DNA from: Actinomycetales bacterium
Lineage (GTDB): Bacteria > Actinomycetota > Actinomycetes > Actinomycetales > Dermatophilaceae
NCBI GenBank assembly: GCA_002748155.1
Contig: PDRO01000012.1
Span: 1-64,000, forward strand
Direction of reading: 5' to 3'
DNA: 64,000 nt
In this document: one piece after another, positions 40,600 through 53,545 of the stretch
Layout: the number at the start of each line of letters is the position of its first letter
Numbering within the stretch: position 1 is the first letter of the stretch
The notes under the pieces: model-generated
Seen by the model: only the letters and a program-made list of their open reading frames with translations
What the model was told of the DNA's origin: nothing
Databases searched by the model: none
Translations under genes and position numbers: made by a program

Positions 40600-42444
40600 T
40601 CAACTACCCGGCAGGATCCAAGACAACACGGAGGACTGCAGCCCCACGAGCAGGCACAGCGCGATGAGCAGGCCGACGCTCCACAGCACGACCCGGCGGA
40701 AGATGTCACTCTCGCGCCCGACGAGCCCGACCGCCGTAGCCGCGATCGTGAGATTCTGTGGGCTGATCATCTTGCCGACCACCCCGCCAGAAGTATTGGC
40801 GGCCACAAGCAGAGTCGGATCGATCCCGGCGCCCTTGGCTGCCGTTTGTTGCAGGGTGGCGAACAGGGCGTTGGCGCTCGTGTCGGAGCCAGTCACGGCA
40901 GTCCCGATCCAGCCGAGGATCGGTGAGAGGTACGCGAAGGCGGCGCCGGTGCCGGCGATCCAGGTGCCGACCGTAATGGTCTGGCCGGAGAGGTTCATGA
41001 CGTAGGCGAGCGCCAGGACCGAAGCGACCGTGAGGAAGGCAAACCGCATCTTCACCGCCGTGTCGCGAATCTCCTTGCCCCAGGAGGCGATCGACACTTT
41101 GTAGACCAGCGCCGTGACGAGCGAGCAGACGAAGAGGCTGGTGCCAGGCGAGGAGAGCCACTGGAAGGTATAGACGGTCGAGCCGCTCACCGATCCGGCG
41201 TGGTTCAGCACGTGACCGTCCAGGCCGGGCCAGCCGATCTTGAGGTCGGTGGTACTCAACCAGTCCTTCACCGGCGCCACCAGCTTGACGATCGAGAAGA
41301 CGACGATGACGAGCAGATACGGGAAGAGCGCCATGAGGATGCGCCCACCGGTCAGCGATCGCGCCCGAGCCTCCAGTTCGTCCTCCGACACGGCATACTG
41401 CGCCGCAGGCCCGGACCCGCGGGCACCCGCAGAGGACGAGCCGGATTCGGCACTGGTCCCGGACGACGACCCGACAACAGCCAAGTCGCGCTCCCGCTCA
41501 GTGGCCAAGGTCGACAGGGCCGCGTCCTTTCCGGCCGGCTGCCATACCCGCAGGACGAGCACCGCCACCGCCAGACCGACGAGCGAGGCGATGATGTCGG
41601 TCAGCTCCACCGAGATGAAGTTCGCGCTCACGAACTGGGCGACCGCGAATGCCCCTCCGACAGTAAGGGCGACCGGCCAGGTCTGCTTTACTCCACGTTT
41701 TCCGTCAGCCATGAGCACGAGAAGCAGTGGCACGAAGAAAGCCAGCAGTGGTGTCTGCCGCCCGACGTAAGCACCGATATCGGTGTAGGGGATTCCGGTC
41801 AGGTTTCCAGCCGTGATGATCGGAATTCCGATGGCGCCGAACGCAACCGGTGCGGTATTGGCCAATAGCACGACGGCCGCGGCCCGGAGCGCACTGAAAC
41901 CCAGGGCCATGAGCATCACGCCCGTGATTGCCACCGGAGCCCCGAAACCGGCGAGTGCCTCGAGCAACCCACCGAAACAGAAGGCGATGATGATCGCTTG
42001 CACTCGAGGATCGTCGGATATGAGGTGGAAGGTCGCCCGCAGATCCTCGAACCGCCCGCTGGCAACCGTGATCTGGTAGAGCACGATTGCCGTGAAGACG
42101 ATCCACATGATGGGGAAGAGCCCGAATACCGCTCCCTGGCTGGCGGCCAGCAGAGCCAGTCCGGTAGGCATCTTGAAGCAGAAGACTGCGACGAGGATCG
42201 CGACGAGCACGGCTGTGAGACCGGCCCAGTGGGCTTTCCAGCGAAGCCAGCCCAGGGTGACGAAGATGGTCAGAAGCGGCACGAGGGCGATCAACGCAGA
42301 CCCCACGAGGCTTCCCCCTAGGGGCGCGAGAATGGGTTGAAAAGCATCCGGGCTGGGATCAATCAACGGCACTGAATCGGCGGCCGAGGGCGGATCAAGG
42401 ACAGTGTGGGCGATGGACAACATGCGGGTTCTCCTTCGACACAA
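40600..42444 (-). CDS. lctP: L-lactate permease
   Basis: GFGAPVAITGVMLMALGFSALRAA; NTSGGVVGKMISPQNLTIAATAVGL. Confidence 0.95.
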   Translation of the reverse strand: MCRRRTRMLSIAHTVLDPPSAADSVPLIDPSPDAFQPILAPLGGSLVGSALIALVPLLTIFVTLGWLRWKAHWAGLTAVLVAILVAVFCFKMPTGLALLAASQGAVFGLFPIMWIVFTAIVLYQITVASGRFEDLRATFHLISDDPRVQAIIIAFCFGGLLEALAGFGAPVAITGVMLMALGFSALRAAAVVLLANTAPVAFGAIGIPIITAGNLTGIPYTDIGAYVGRQTPLLAFFVPLLLVLMADGKRGVKQTWPVALTVGGAFAVAQFVSANFISVELTDIIASLVGLAVAVLVLRVWQPAGKDAALSTLATERERDLAVVGSSSGTSAESGSSSAGARGSGPAAQYAVSEDELEARARSLTGGRILMALFPYLLVIVVFSIVKLVAPVKDWLSTTDLKIGWPGLDGHVLNHAGSVSGSTVYTFQWLSSPGTSLFVCSLVTALVYKVSIASWGKEIRDTAVKMRFAFLTVASVLALAYVMNLSGQTITVGTWIAGTGAAFAYLSPILGWIGTAVTGSDTSANALFATLQQTAAKGAGIDPTLLVAANTSGGVVGKMISPQNLTIAATAVGLVGRESDIFRRVVLWSVGLLIALCLLVGLQSSVLSWILPGS

Positions 42445-42459
42445 CGCGCGTATTTCAAT

Positions 42460-42470
42460 CGGTCATACCG
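42460..42470. promoter_or_regulatory. Candidate GntR/FadR-subfamily operator (CGGTCATACCG) upstream of lctP-lut operon
   Basis: Palindrome of GGT-N3-ACC type, 16 nt upstream of the lctP start. Confidence 0.35.
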
Positions 42471-42641
42471 TTCACTTCTGTGCTCAAGGTAGGGGCCGAC
42501 CATTCGTCCGTCAATACTCTCGCCAACCGCTCCTCGCGATCGATCGAGAACGCGGCTCAGCGCGCGATCAACCTCCCCGGGTATACCGATCCGGGCCGTT
42601 ACGGTGACCCGGTCGCTGACCCGTTCTCCGGGCTTCGGCGA

Positions 42642-44438
42642 TCAGCAGGCGACGTGGTGGCCCACCGTGTCGACCCGCTGGTAAGCCGTGCCCTGGGTCG
42701 GGCGGGGGTCAGCCTGGCCGGCTACGGGCCACATCGCGCAGGCCCGCTCGGCCTGGGCGGTGATGGTGAGTGAGGGATTGACCCCCAGGTTGGCCGTGAT
42801 CGCGGCCCCGTCGAGGATGTGCAGCCCTGGGTAGCCCCAGACCCGGTGGTAGGGGTCGATGACGCCGTTCTCGGGGTGATCGGAGATGACACACCCGCCG
42901 AGGAAGTGCGCGGTGAGCGGCATGTCGACGACCGCCGAGAGGTTGCCGCCAGCCAGGGTCGGCTGCCCGCTGGCTTTCGACAGGGCGCCGGTGATCGCTC
43001 GCACCCCGTCGCTGGCCTGCTTGAACCACGTCGGGTTGGGTTGGCCGTGTCCTTGCTCGGAATCCAGCCGGAACCGGCCGAGCCGGCCCCGACGACTCGA
43101 CACGGTGAGCGAGTTGTCGAGCGTCTGCATGACCAGGGCGATGACGGTGCGCTCGGACCACTTCCGCATCGACAGGGCGCGCACGAACTCGACCGGTCGT
43201 TTGGCGGCCAGCGCGACGAACCGCACCGGCTTGGGCATCCGGGTGACACCGGAGTCGAGCTCGTCGTCGCCTTCGAGCATGATCGAGGCCAATCCGCCCA
43301 TGAGGTTGGAGCCCTTGCCGTAGCGGCAGTTCTCAAGGTGGGTGACCTCGTCGACATGGAAGGAGGTCGTGATCGCCACTCCCCGAGTCAGATCCATCGT
43401 CTCGGGGACCCGGATCGTGGTGGCCCCACCGAGGGCCTCGGAGTTGGTGCGGGTCAGCCGTCCGAGGGCCGGCGACAGCCGAGGTAGCACGCCGTCATGT
43501 TTCATCCGGTGCATCAGCCGCTGAGTGCCCCAGGCGCCGGCGGCCAGCACGACCTGACCCGCGGTCACGGTGCGCCGGTCGCGACGGAACCAGGCGCCGG
43601 TGGCCTCGGTTGTCACGGCATACCCCGATTCGGGGTGCGCCGGGTCGAGCGGCCGCACTTCGGTGACCGTGCGTAGCGGCTCGACGCGGGCGCCGCGCGC
43701 CTCGGCCAGGTGAAGGTAGTTCTTCACGAGTGTGTTCTTGGCGCCGTCACGGCACCCGACCATGCAGTTGCCGCAGAAGGTGCAGCCGGTGCGTTCGGGC
43801 CCGGCACCGTCGAAGTAGGGGTCGGGCACCCGTTGGCCCGGCTCGCCAAAGAACACCCCGACGGGCGTATGCCGGAAAGTGTCTGCGACGCCGAGCTCGG
43901 TCGCTGCCGTGCGCATCACCTGCTCGACGGGCCCGTCGCACGGGTTGGTCACCACCCCGAGCATCCGGGTAGCGGTGTCGTAGTGCGGTGCCAGCTCGGC
44001 CTGCCAGTCGGTGATGTGCCCCCACTGGGGGTCGCGGAAGAACCGCTCGGGCGGCACGTAGAGGGTGTTGGCATAGTTGAGTGACCCACCCCCGACCCCG
44101 GCACCGGCGAGGATCATCACATCCGGGAGTCGATGGATCCGCTGCACTCCGAAACACTTCAGCTTCGGTGCCCAAACGTAGCGCCGTACGTCCCAGGAGG
44201 TCTTCGCGAAGTCGTCGTCCGCGAAGCGACGCCCCGCCTCGTAGACGAGCACGTCGTAGCCCTTTTCAGCGAGCCGCAGAGCCGCGACCGATCCGCCGAA
44301 TCCGCTGCCGATGACGACCACCTCGTGGTCGAAACGGTCCTTGTCGAAACGGTCCTTGTCGAAACGGTCCTTGTCGAAACGGTCGTGGTCGAGCCGCTCA
44401 GCCTTCGGGTTGCCCGGCTGTGTCGTCTTCATCGCCAT
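42642..44438 (-). CDS. GMC oxidoreductase, cholesterol-oxidase-like
   Basis: VVVIGSGFGGSVAALRLAEKGYDVLVYEAGRRF; GCTFCGNCMVGCRDGAKNTLVKNYL; LGVNPSLTITAQAERA. The ORF-track extension upstream overlaps SSADH and is not used. Confidence 0.9.
   Translation of the reverse strand: MAMKTTQPGNPKAERLDHDRFDKDRFDKDRFDKDRFDHEVVVIGSGFGGSVAALRLAEKGYDVLVYEAGRRFADDDFAKTSWDVRRYVWAPKLKCFGVQRIHRLPDVMILAGAGVGGGSLNYANTLYVPPERFFRDPQWGHITDWQAELAPHYDTATRMLGVVTNPCDGPVEQVMRTAATELGVADTFRHTPVGVFFGEPGQRVPDPYFDGAGPERTGCTFCGNCMVGCRDGAKNTLVKNYLHLAEARGARVEPLRTVTEVRPLDPAHPESGYAVTTEATGAWFRRDRRTVTAGQVVLAAGAWGTQRLMHRMKHDGVLPRLSPALGRLTRTNSEALGGATTIRVPETMDLTRGVAITTSFHVDEVTHLENCRYGKGSNLMGGLASIMLEGDDELDSGVTRMPKPVRFVALAAKRPVEFVRALSMRKWSERTVIALVMQTLDNSLTVSSRRGRLGRFRLDSEQGHGQPNPTWFKQASDGVRAITGALSKASGQPTLAGGNLSAVVDMPLTAHFLGGCVISDHPENGVIDPYHRVWGYPGLHILDGAAITANLGVNPSLTITAQAERACAMWPVAGQADPRPTQGTAYQRVDTVGHHVAC
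44328..44387. repeat. In-frame 15-bp minisatellite (GTCGAAACGGTCCTT)x4, last copy variant, encoding DRFDK repeats
   Basis: DHDRFDKDRFDKDRFDKDRFDHE at GMC oxidoreductase N-terminus. Confidence 0.95.
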
Positions 44439-46057
44439 CCGATCCGTTTCAGTGCCGTCAGTCCTGAACTCAGCAGACCGGTGAACTGCTGGTCTCGCAT
44501 GCCGGGCAGTGGGGCCAGGCCGATGAGTGCCTGGGTGGCCACGGTCTGGGCTTCGGTGTATTTGCGGATGCCTTCGGCGCCGTGTCGACGTCCCAGACCT
44601 GAGTCGCTCATCCCGCCCATCGGTGCTCCGGTGGTGCCCCAGGCGGCGCTGTAGTGCTCGTTGACGTTGACTGTGCCGCAACGGATCCGGCGGGCGACAG
44701 CGGTTGCGGCGGTTACGTCGCGTCCCCACACGCTGCCGTTGAGTCCGTATGCCGTGTCGTTGGCTAGGGCCACCGCCTCGTCGTCGGAGCTGACCCGGTA
44801 GACCGATAGGACCGGCCCGAAGGTCTCTTCGTCCCGGCAGGCCATTGCCGGGGTGACCCCGACGAGCACGGTGGGTTCGTGCACGAACGGCCCGATATCG
44901 GGCCGAGCGTGCCCACCGGCCAACACGGTGGCTCCGTGGTCGACCGCGTCGGCTACATGGCGTTGGGTCTGCTCGAGTTGGCTCTGCGAGATGAGCGAAC
45001 CCATGTCGTAGCCGTATTCGAGGGCACCACCCAGACGCATCGAGGCCACCATGGGGACGAACTCGGCGAGGAAGCCGTCGGCGATCTGCTCGTGCAGGAT
45101 CAGTCGTTCCGCGTGGACGCACAGTTGGCCGCCGGAGCTGAACGCGGCCCGGAGCGCACCGGAGACGGCCCGGCCGAGGTCGGCGTCGGGGCGGACGTAC
45201 ATCGAGTTCTTGCCGCCCAGCTCCATCGAGGCTCCGATCAGCCGGCCGGCCGCCGATCGGGCGACCCCTCGACCGACCCCGGTCGAGCCGGTGTAGCAGA
45301 CATAGTCGACCGAGTCGATCACCGCCTGTCCGATGACCGAACCGCTGCCGGTGACGACCTGCAGCACACTCTCGGGCAACCCTGCCTCGCAGAGCAATTC
45401 GACCCCGAGTAGTGCAGTGAGCGGGGTCAGGGAGTCGGGCCGTAGCACCACCGCGTTGCCGGCCACCAGCGCCGGAATGGAGTCGCTGATCGGCAAGGTC
45501 AGTGGATAGTTCCACGGGGTGATCACGCCGACGACCCCGACCGGGTCGTGGTGGGTCACTGCCCGCGTCAAGCCGGGAACCACGCCCATGTGTCGCTCGG
45601 GTGCCAGGTATCTGGCAGCTCGGCGGCCGTAGTGGCGACAGACGAGCGCGACGTCGGCCACCTCCTCGAAGGCGTGCAGTCTGGTCTTCCCGGTCTCGAG
45701 CTGGATGAGGTCGAGCAGTTCCACTTGTCGTTCGAGGACCAGGTCATGCATCCGCAACAACACCTGCGCCCGCCTGGCGACCGGAAGCCGCGACCACGCC
45801 CGCTGCGCGGCCCGCGCGTGGTCCACGGCCACCTGGACATCCGAGGGGGTCGACTGGGGCACGGATGCCAGGCGTTGCCCGGTCATCGGCGCCGGATTGG
45901 CTCGGGTCTCGGCAAGCGGCCCGTGCACGATCCGTCGGGTCAACTGGGCGACTCGATGCGGCGCCACCGTGTAGCGCGTCGGATCGATGCCCGCTGCCTG
46001 CCCCCGGCGGACCGGGCCGCCGGTCGTTCCGTCGCGGGTGGATGCGGTCGTGGTCAT
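44429..46057 (-). CDS. Aldehyde dehydrogenase family, succinate-semialdehyde dehydrogenase-like
   Basis: VITPWNYPLTLPISDSIPALVAGNAVVLRP; SMELGGKNSMYV; FSSGGQLCVHAER. Confidence 0.92.
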   Translation of the reverse strand: MTTTASTRDGTTGGPVRRGQAAGIDPTRYTVAPHRVAQLTRRIVHGPLAETRANPAPMTGQRLASVPQSTPSDVQVAVDHARAAQRAWSRLPVARRAQVLLRMHDLVLERQVELLDLIQLETGKTRLHAFEEVADVALVCRHYGRRAARYLAPERHMGVVPGLTRAVTHHDPVGVVGVITPWNYPLTLPISDSIPALVAGNAVVLRPDSLTPLTALLGVELLCEAGLPESVLQVVTGSGSVIGQAVIDSVDYVCYTGSTGVGRGVARSAAGRLIGASMELGGKNSMYVRPDADLGRAVSGALRAAFSSGGQLCVHAERLILHEQIADGFLAEFVPMVASMRLGGALEYGYDMGSLISQSQLEQTQRHVADAVDHGATVLAGGHARPDIGPFVHEPTVLVGVTPAMACRDEETFGPVLSVYRVSSDDEAVALANDTAYGLNGSVWGRDVTAATAVARRIRCGTVNVNEHYSAAWGTTGAPMGGMSDSGLGRRHGAEGIRKYTEAQTVATQALIGLAPLPGMRDQQFTGLLSSGLTALKRIGWR

Positions 46058-46078
46058 TGCGCGTGCCTTACGGGTTGG

Positions 46079-47206
46079 TCAGGCGTGTCCGGTCGGGGCC
46101 ACGGCGACCTCGACTCGTTGGAATTCCTTGACGTCGGAGTAGCCGGTCGTGGCCATGGCGCGCCGCAGGGCGCCGATGATGTTCGTCGTGCCGTCGGCGC
46201 CGCGTCCGGGCCCGAAGAGGATCTCCTGCAGCCCGGCCCGCACCCCGACCTCGACACGTTCACCCCGGGGCAGGGTCTGGTGACGAGCCTCGTGGCCCCA
46301 GTGGTAGCCACCGCCGGGGGCTTCGCTGGCCCGGGCCAGCGCCGCCCCGAGCATGACCGCGTCCGCGCCACAGGCGATGGCTTTGACGATGTCACCGGAG
46401 GTGCCGACCCCACCGTCGGCGATGACGTGGACGTATCGCCCGCCGGATTCGTCGAGGTAGTCACGCCGGGCGGCTGCGACGTCGGCGATCGCCGAGGCCA
46501 TCGGCATGTGGATGCCCAGGGTCCGTCGGGTCGTGTGCGCTGCTCCCCCACCGAAACCGACGAGCACCCCCGCTGCCCCGGTGCGCATCAGGTGCAGTGC
46601 AGCCGTGTAGCTGGCGGCACCACCGACCACGACCGGCACGTCGAGCTCGTAGATGAAACGTTTGAGGTTGAGCGGTTCGGCATGGCTCGAGACGTGCTCG
46701 GCCGAGACCGTGGTCCCGCGGATGACGAACAGGTCGACACCGGCGTCGACGACGGTGCGCCAGTGGGCCTGGGTGTGCTTAGGACTCAACGCCCCGGCCA
46801 CGGTCACCCCTGCGTCCCGCAACTCACGGAGCCGCTCGGTGATCAGCTCGTCCCGGATCGGCTCGGTATACATCTGCTGCATCCGGGCCGTCGCCTTGGT
46901 CGGCTCGAGCAGGGCGATCTCGGCGAGCAACGGCTCCGGGTCGTCGTAGCGGGTCCACAGCCCTTCGAGATCGAGCACCCCGAGGCCCCCGAGCCGGCCC
47001 AGCTCGGCGGCGGTGGCCGGTGACATCACCGAGTCCATCGGCGCCCCGAGCACGGGGATGGCGAAGTGGTAGGCGTCGATCTGCCAGGACACCGAGACTT
47101 CTTCGGGATCCCGGGTGCGCCGCGACGGAACCACGGCGATCTCGTCGAAGGAATAGGCCCGGCGGCCTCGCTTGCCCCGCCCGATCTCGATCTCGATCAC
47201 CCGCAC
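46079..47206 (-). CDS. guaB3: GuaB3-family IMP dehydrogenase-related protein
   Basis: KRGRRAYSFDEIAVVPSRRTRDPEEVS; HVIADGGVGTSGDIVKAIACGADAVMLGAALA. Confidence 0.93.
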   Translation of the reverse strand: MRVIEIEIGRGKRGRRAYSFDEIAVVPSRRTRDPEEVSVSWQIDAYHFAIPVLGAPMDSVMSPATAAELGRLGGLGVLDLEGLWTRYDDPEPLLAEIALLEPTKATARMQQMYTEPIRDELITERLRELRDAGVTVAGALSPKHTQAHWRTVVDAGVDLFVIRGTTVSAEHVSSHAEPLNLKRFIYELDVPVVVGGAASYTAALHLMRTGAAGVLVGFGGGAAHTTRRTLGIHMPMASAIADVAAARRDYLDESGGRYVHVIADGGVGTSGDIVKAIACGADAVMLGAALARASEAPGGGYHWGHEARHQTLPRGERVEVGVRAGLQEILFGPGRGADGTTNIIGALRRAMATTGYSDVKEFQRVEVAVAPTGHA

Positions 47207-47245
47207 AGGCTATCCGGCCCCGGGCACCGAGGAACCCGAAGACGG

Positions 47246-48778
<1,533 letters not shown>

Positions 48779-48976
48779 CTACCGACCCAGCACCGGTATG
48801 CCGCCGGGCAGCCGCCGACGAGCACCCCACGGCTCCGGCAACCACGAGAACCTCGCGAGTCACGGCATACCCGGCGGGTCACGGCATACACAACCGTCTG
48901 TCTCGCGCCCGCCGACACCTGCTCGTCCGAGCCTCGCAACAACCGAGCCCCTGATGCTCACGCGCCCCAACACGAA

Positions 48977-49006
48977 GTGGGCCGCCCCCCAAAGGGGACG
49001 GCCCAC
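48977..49006 (-). terminator. Candidate groESL terminator stem-loop
   Basis: GTGGGCCG-c-CCCC-loop-GGGG-a-CGGCCCAC. Confidence 0.6.
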
Positions 49007-49035
49007 CTGTTACAGCTTTGCGAGGATCAGCTTGA

Positions 49036-50745
<1,710 letters not shown>

Positions 50746-51039
50746 TCAGCCGACGACGGCCAGCACGTCGCGGGCCGAGAGGATGAGGTACTCCTCGCCG
50801 CCGTGCTTGATCTCGGTGCCGCCGTACTTGCTGTAGATGACCCGGTCGCCGACCTTCACGTCGAGCGGCACGCGGTTGCCCTTGTCGTCGATCCGGCCCG
50901 GGCCGACAGCCAGGACCTCGCCCTCCTGGGGCTTCTCCTTGGCGGTGTCCGGGATGACCAGACCGGACGCGGTCGTGGTCTCGGCCTCGAGCGACTTGAC
51001 CACGATGCGGTCTTCGAGCGGCTTGATGGAAACCGACAC
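50746..51039 (-). CDS. groES: Co-chaperonin GroES
   Basis: [40 protein letters not shown]…; GTG start inferred. Confidence 0.97.
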   Translation of the reverse strand: MSVSIKPLEDRIVVKSLEAETTTASGLVIPDTAKEKPQEGEVLAVGPGRIDDKGNRVPLDVKVGDRVIYSKYGGTEIKHGGEEYLILSARDVLAVVG

Positions 51040-51179
51040 TTCGGTGTCCTTCCCTTTCGGTGGGCCCACAGTCGCAACAGTGCCGGTCCCGGCACTGCAG
51101 GGTCTGCGGGCGCGTCGATGCGATGTCATTGGATGCCCGAGCCGACCTCGCCGTCGCGGGGGTCGACGCCGACCGAGCG

Positions 51180-51206
51180 TCAGCACTCTCAGTCCGAGAG
51201 TGCTAA
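51180..51206. promoter_or_regulatory. CIRCE operator 1 (TCAGCACTC-N9-GAGTGCTAA)
   Basis: Close match to CIRCE TTAGCACTC-N9-GAGTGCTAA. Confidence 0.92.
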
Positions 51207-51224
51207 TGCAAATCTAGGTAGCGA

Positions 51225-51251
51225 TTAGCACTCGGTCAAGTCGAGTGCCAA
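51225..51251. promoter_or_regulatory. CIRCE operator 2 (TTAGCACTC-N9-GAGTGCCAA)
   Basis: 17 of 18 arm bases match the CIRCE consensus, 9-nt spacer. Confidence 0.93.
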
Positions 51252-51360
51252 CGACATGCCGACGACTGTGGGTGCGGCCACCGCGCCGGGTCGTCGAGCC
51301 GTCGAGCGCTACCGTGAACGGATGATCACGGCCCAGGAATGCCGGCGAGGCCGCTGAAGC

Positions 51361-52596
51361 ATGGACCCGGCACTGGTGCTGCGGCTGGCCAGCCATGAGG
51401 GCCGGGCCTTGCTCGAGTCGCTGCCGCCCGACGCGGACCGGCGGGCGTTGACAGTGGCGACCTCGCTGCGGGCTGCCGGTCACGATCCGCAGTTGGTCGC
51501 CGCCGCCCTGCACCAGGCCGAGCTGCGGGCCCGGGCGCGCGCCAAGTTCGGCGAGCAGGCCACCCGGATGCTCTTCACCGCCGACGGGTTGGAGCAGGCG
51601 ACCCGACCGGAGCTGGCGGCCCGGCACGCAGGACGGTTCGTCGAGGCCGGTGTCCGGACGGTGCACGATCTCGGTTGCGGGATCGGCTCGGACGCCCGCG
51701 CCTTCGCGAGTGCTGGCTTGCGCGTGCTCGCCTACGATCGCGACCCAGCCACTGCTGCTGTCGCGACCGCCAACCTCGCGCAGTGGCCGGACGCCCTGGT
51801 GAGCGTCCGGGACACCACCGACCTCGGCCTGGAAGGCACCGGCAGCCCGGCCGGGCAGCGGCATACCGGCGTATGGTTCGACCCGGCCCGGCGGCGGGCT
51901 GATCGCACGGTCGAAGGACGGGCCCGGCGGACCTGGAGCCTTGACGACCTCAGTCCCTCGTGGGCCCACGTCTGCGCGGTCGCCGCCGGCGTGCCGGCTA
52001 CTGGAGCCAAGCTGGCACCCGGGATGCCCTATGCCGCAGTGCCCGCCGGCTGCGAGGCCCAGTGGACCTCGTGGCGCGGAGAGGTCCTCGAATGCGTCGT
52101 GTGGTGGGGCCCGCTCGTACGTGCTCCGGGGCGCACGGCCGCGGTATGCCGTCCCGGACCGGACGGCGTCGAGACCAGCCTGCTCACCAAGGTCGACGTG
52201 GTGCCGGACCTGCCGCCAGCTGTGCCCGGCATCGCCGAGTTGGGGACCTGGCTGTGGGAAGCCGACCGGGCCGTCGTGCGCGCCGGGCTCACCGGTGCCC
52301 TCCCCGGGCGCCAACTCACCCCGGGCAGCGGCCTGTCCACCGCCGACGCAGGACCAGACCTGCCGTGGGCGCGCAAATGGCGGGTGGTCGAGGCGCTACC
52401 GCTGCGCCCGAAGCGGATCCGTGCCTGGCTGCGGTCCCGGGACATCGGGCGGGTCACGGTCAAGAAGCGTCACGCGAGCATCGACCCGGAGCGACTCCGC
52501 CGCGAGCTGGCCACCGGCCGGGACGGTGCGATCACCCTGATCGTCACGACGATCGGTGACACCGGGGCCGCCATCGCCGTCACCCCGGCCGACTGA
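51361..52596 (+). CDS. SAM-dependent methyltransferase with THUMP-like C-terminal domain
   Basis: VHDLGCGIGSDARAFASAGLRVLAYDRDPATAAVA; C-terminal KKRHASIDPERLRREL. Confidence 0.82.
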   Translation: MDPALVLRLASHEGRALLESLPPDADRRALTVATSLRAAGHDPQLVAAALHQAELRARARAKFGEQATRMLFTADGLEQATRPELAARHAGRFVEAGVRTVHDLGCGIGSDARAFASAGLRVLAYDRDPATAAVATANLAQWPDALVSVRDTTDLGLEGTGSPAGQRHTGVWFDPARRRADRTVEGRARRTWSLDDLSPSWAHVCAVAAGVPATGAKLAPGMPYAAVPAGCEAQWTSWRGEVLECVVWWGPLVRAPGRTAAVCRPGPDGVETSLLTKVDVVPDLPPAVPGIAELGTWLWEADRAVVRAGLTGALPGRQLTPGSGLSTADAGPDLPWARKWRVVEALPLRPKRIRAWLRSRDIGRVTVKKRHASIDPERLRRELATGRDGAITLIVTTIGDTGAAIAVTPAD

Positions 52597-52639
52597 ACCC
52601 CGCCCCGGTCCGAACCGTCGTCGGCGCAGCTCACTCGAC

Positions 52640-52675
52640 TGCACGAAACCGACGCCCCAGTGACGGTTTCGTGCA
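52640..52675. repeat. Stem-loop repeat copy 1: TGCACGAAACCG-N12-CGGTTTCGTGCA (12-bp stem), between convergent genes
   Basis: Read directly. Confidence 0.92.
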
Positions 52676-52725
52676 CATCACCACCCGATCAGCATCTTGA
52701 CGCCAGTGGACCGGCAGGTCGGGGA

Positions 52726-53544
52726 TCAGAGCCGGGGGTCGGGTTGCGCGCCAACCCGCCGGACCGCGGCAGCGCCCGCGGTGACACCGACAGCCAACGC
52801 TGCCGACCGGCTCTCCCCCGCGGCCAGCCGGGCAGCTAGTGCACCGCAGAAGGCGTCTCCGGCGCCGGTGGTGTCGAGCACCTCGGCTTCGGGCACCGGT
52901 ATGCCGTCCACGCGCACCCCGTCCCAGTTCGCCCCGGCGGCACCGAAGGTGACCAGCAGCGATCCGGGCAGCAACCCGGAATCAGCGAGCAGCGCCGCTT
53001 CGTGTTCGTTGACCACGAGCGGGTCTGCGACCTCGATGATCTCTCGGGGCAACGGCGCATAGGGCGCGGCATTGACCATGACCCGGGCCCCGGCTGCCGT
53101 GGCGCGGGAGACTGCTTCGGCGACCACCGGGATCGGGATCTCAAGCTGACACAGCAGCACGTCGTCGCTCCCGATGCCGGCCACGTCCGGCTCGGCTGCC
53201 TCGTTGGCTCCGGCGACGACGACGATCGAGTTCTCACCGGCCTCATCCACCCAGATCTGCGCAGCGCCGGTGGCGTGTTCGGTGGTGACCGACAGCCTGG
53301 TCTCGATCCCCCGGGCCGCGAGGCGCGCGGCATACGCTCGGCCGGGTTCGTCGTCCCCGATCGCCCCGATCATGGTGACCTCGGCTCCGGCCTCGGCCGC
53401 CGCGACTGCCTGATTGGCGCCTTTGCCCCCGGCATACCGGCGGGTCGGCCCGGTTGCCAGCGCGGTTTCGCCGGGCCGCGGGATGCGGGTCACCGGGGTC
53501 ACGAGGTCGACGTTGAGCGACCCGAGCACGACGACCCGGCCCAC
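52726..53544 (-). CDS. Ribokinase (PfkB family)
   Basis: VVVLGSLNVDLVTPVTRIPRPGETALATGPTRRYAGGKGANQAVAAAEAGA; DTTGAGDAFCGALAA. Confidence 0.94.
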   Translation of the reverse strand: MGRVVVLGSLNVDLVTPVTRIPRPGETALATGPTRRYAGGKGANQAVAAAEAGAEVTMIGAIGDDEPGRAYAARLAARGIETRLSVTTEHATGAAQIWVDEAGENSIVVVAGANEAAEPDVAGIGSDDVLLCQLEIPIPVVAEAVSRATAAGARVMVNAAPYAPLPREIIEVADPLVVNEHEAALLADSGLLPGSLLVTFGAAGANWDGVRVDGIPVPEAEVLDTTGAGDAFCGALAARLAAGESRSAALAVGVTAGAAAVRRVGAQPDPRL

Positions 53545-53545
53545 G

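Noticed and set aside
42642-45515. 957-aa ORF as a single fusion protein
   Set aside because: The N-terminal ~360 aa is an off-frame reading of the SSADH gene; the GMC oxidoreductase has its own ATG at 44438.
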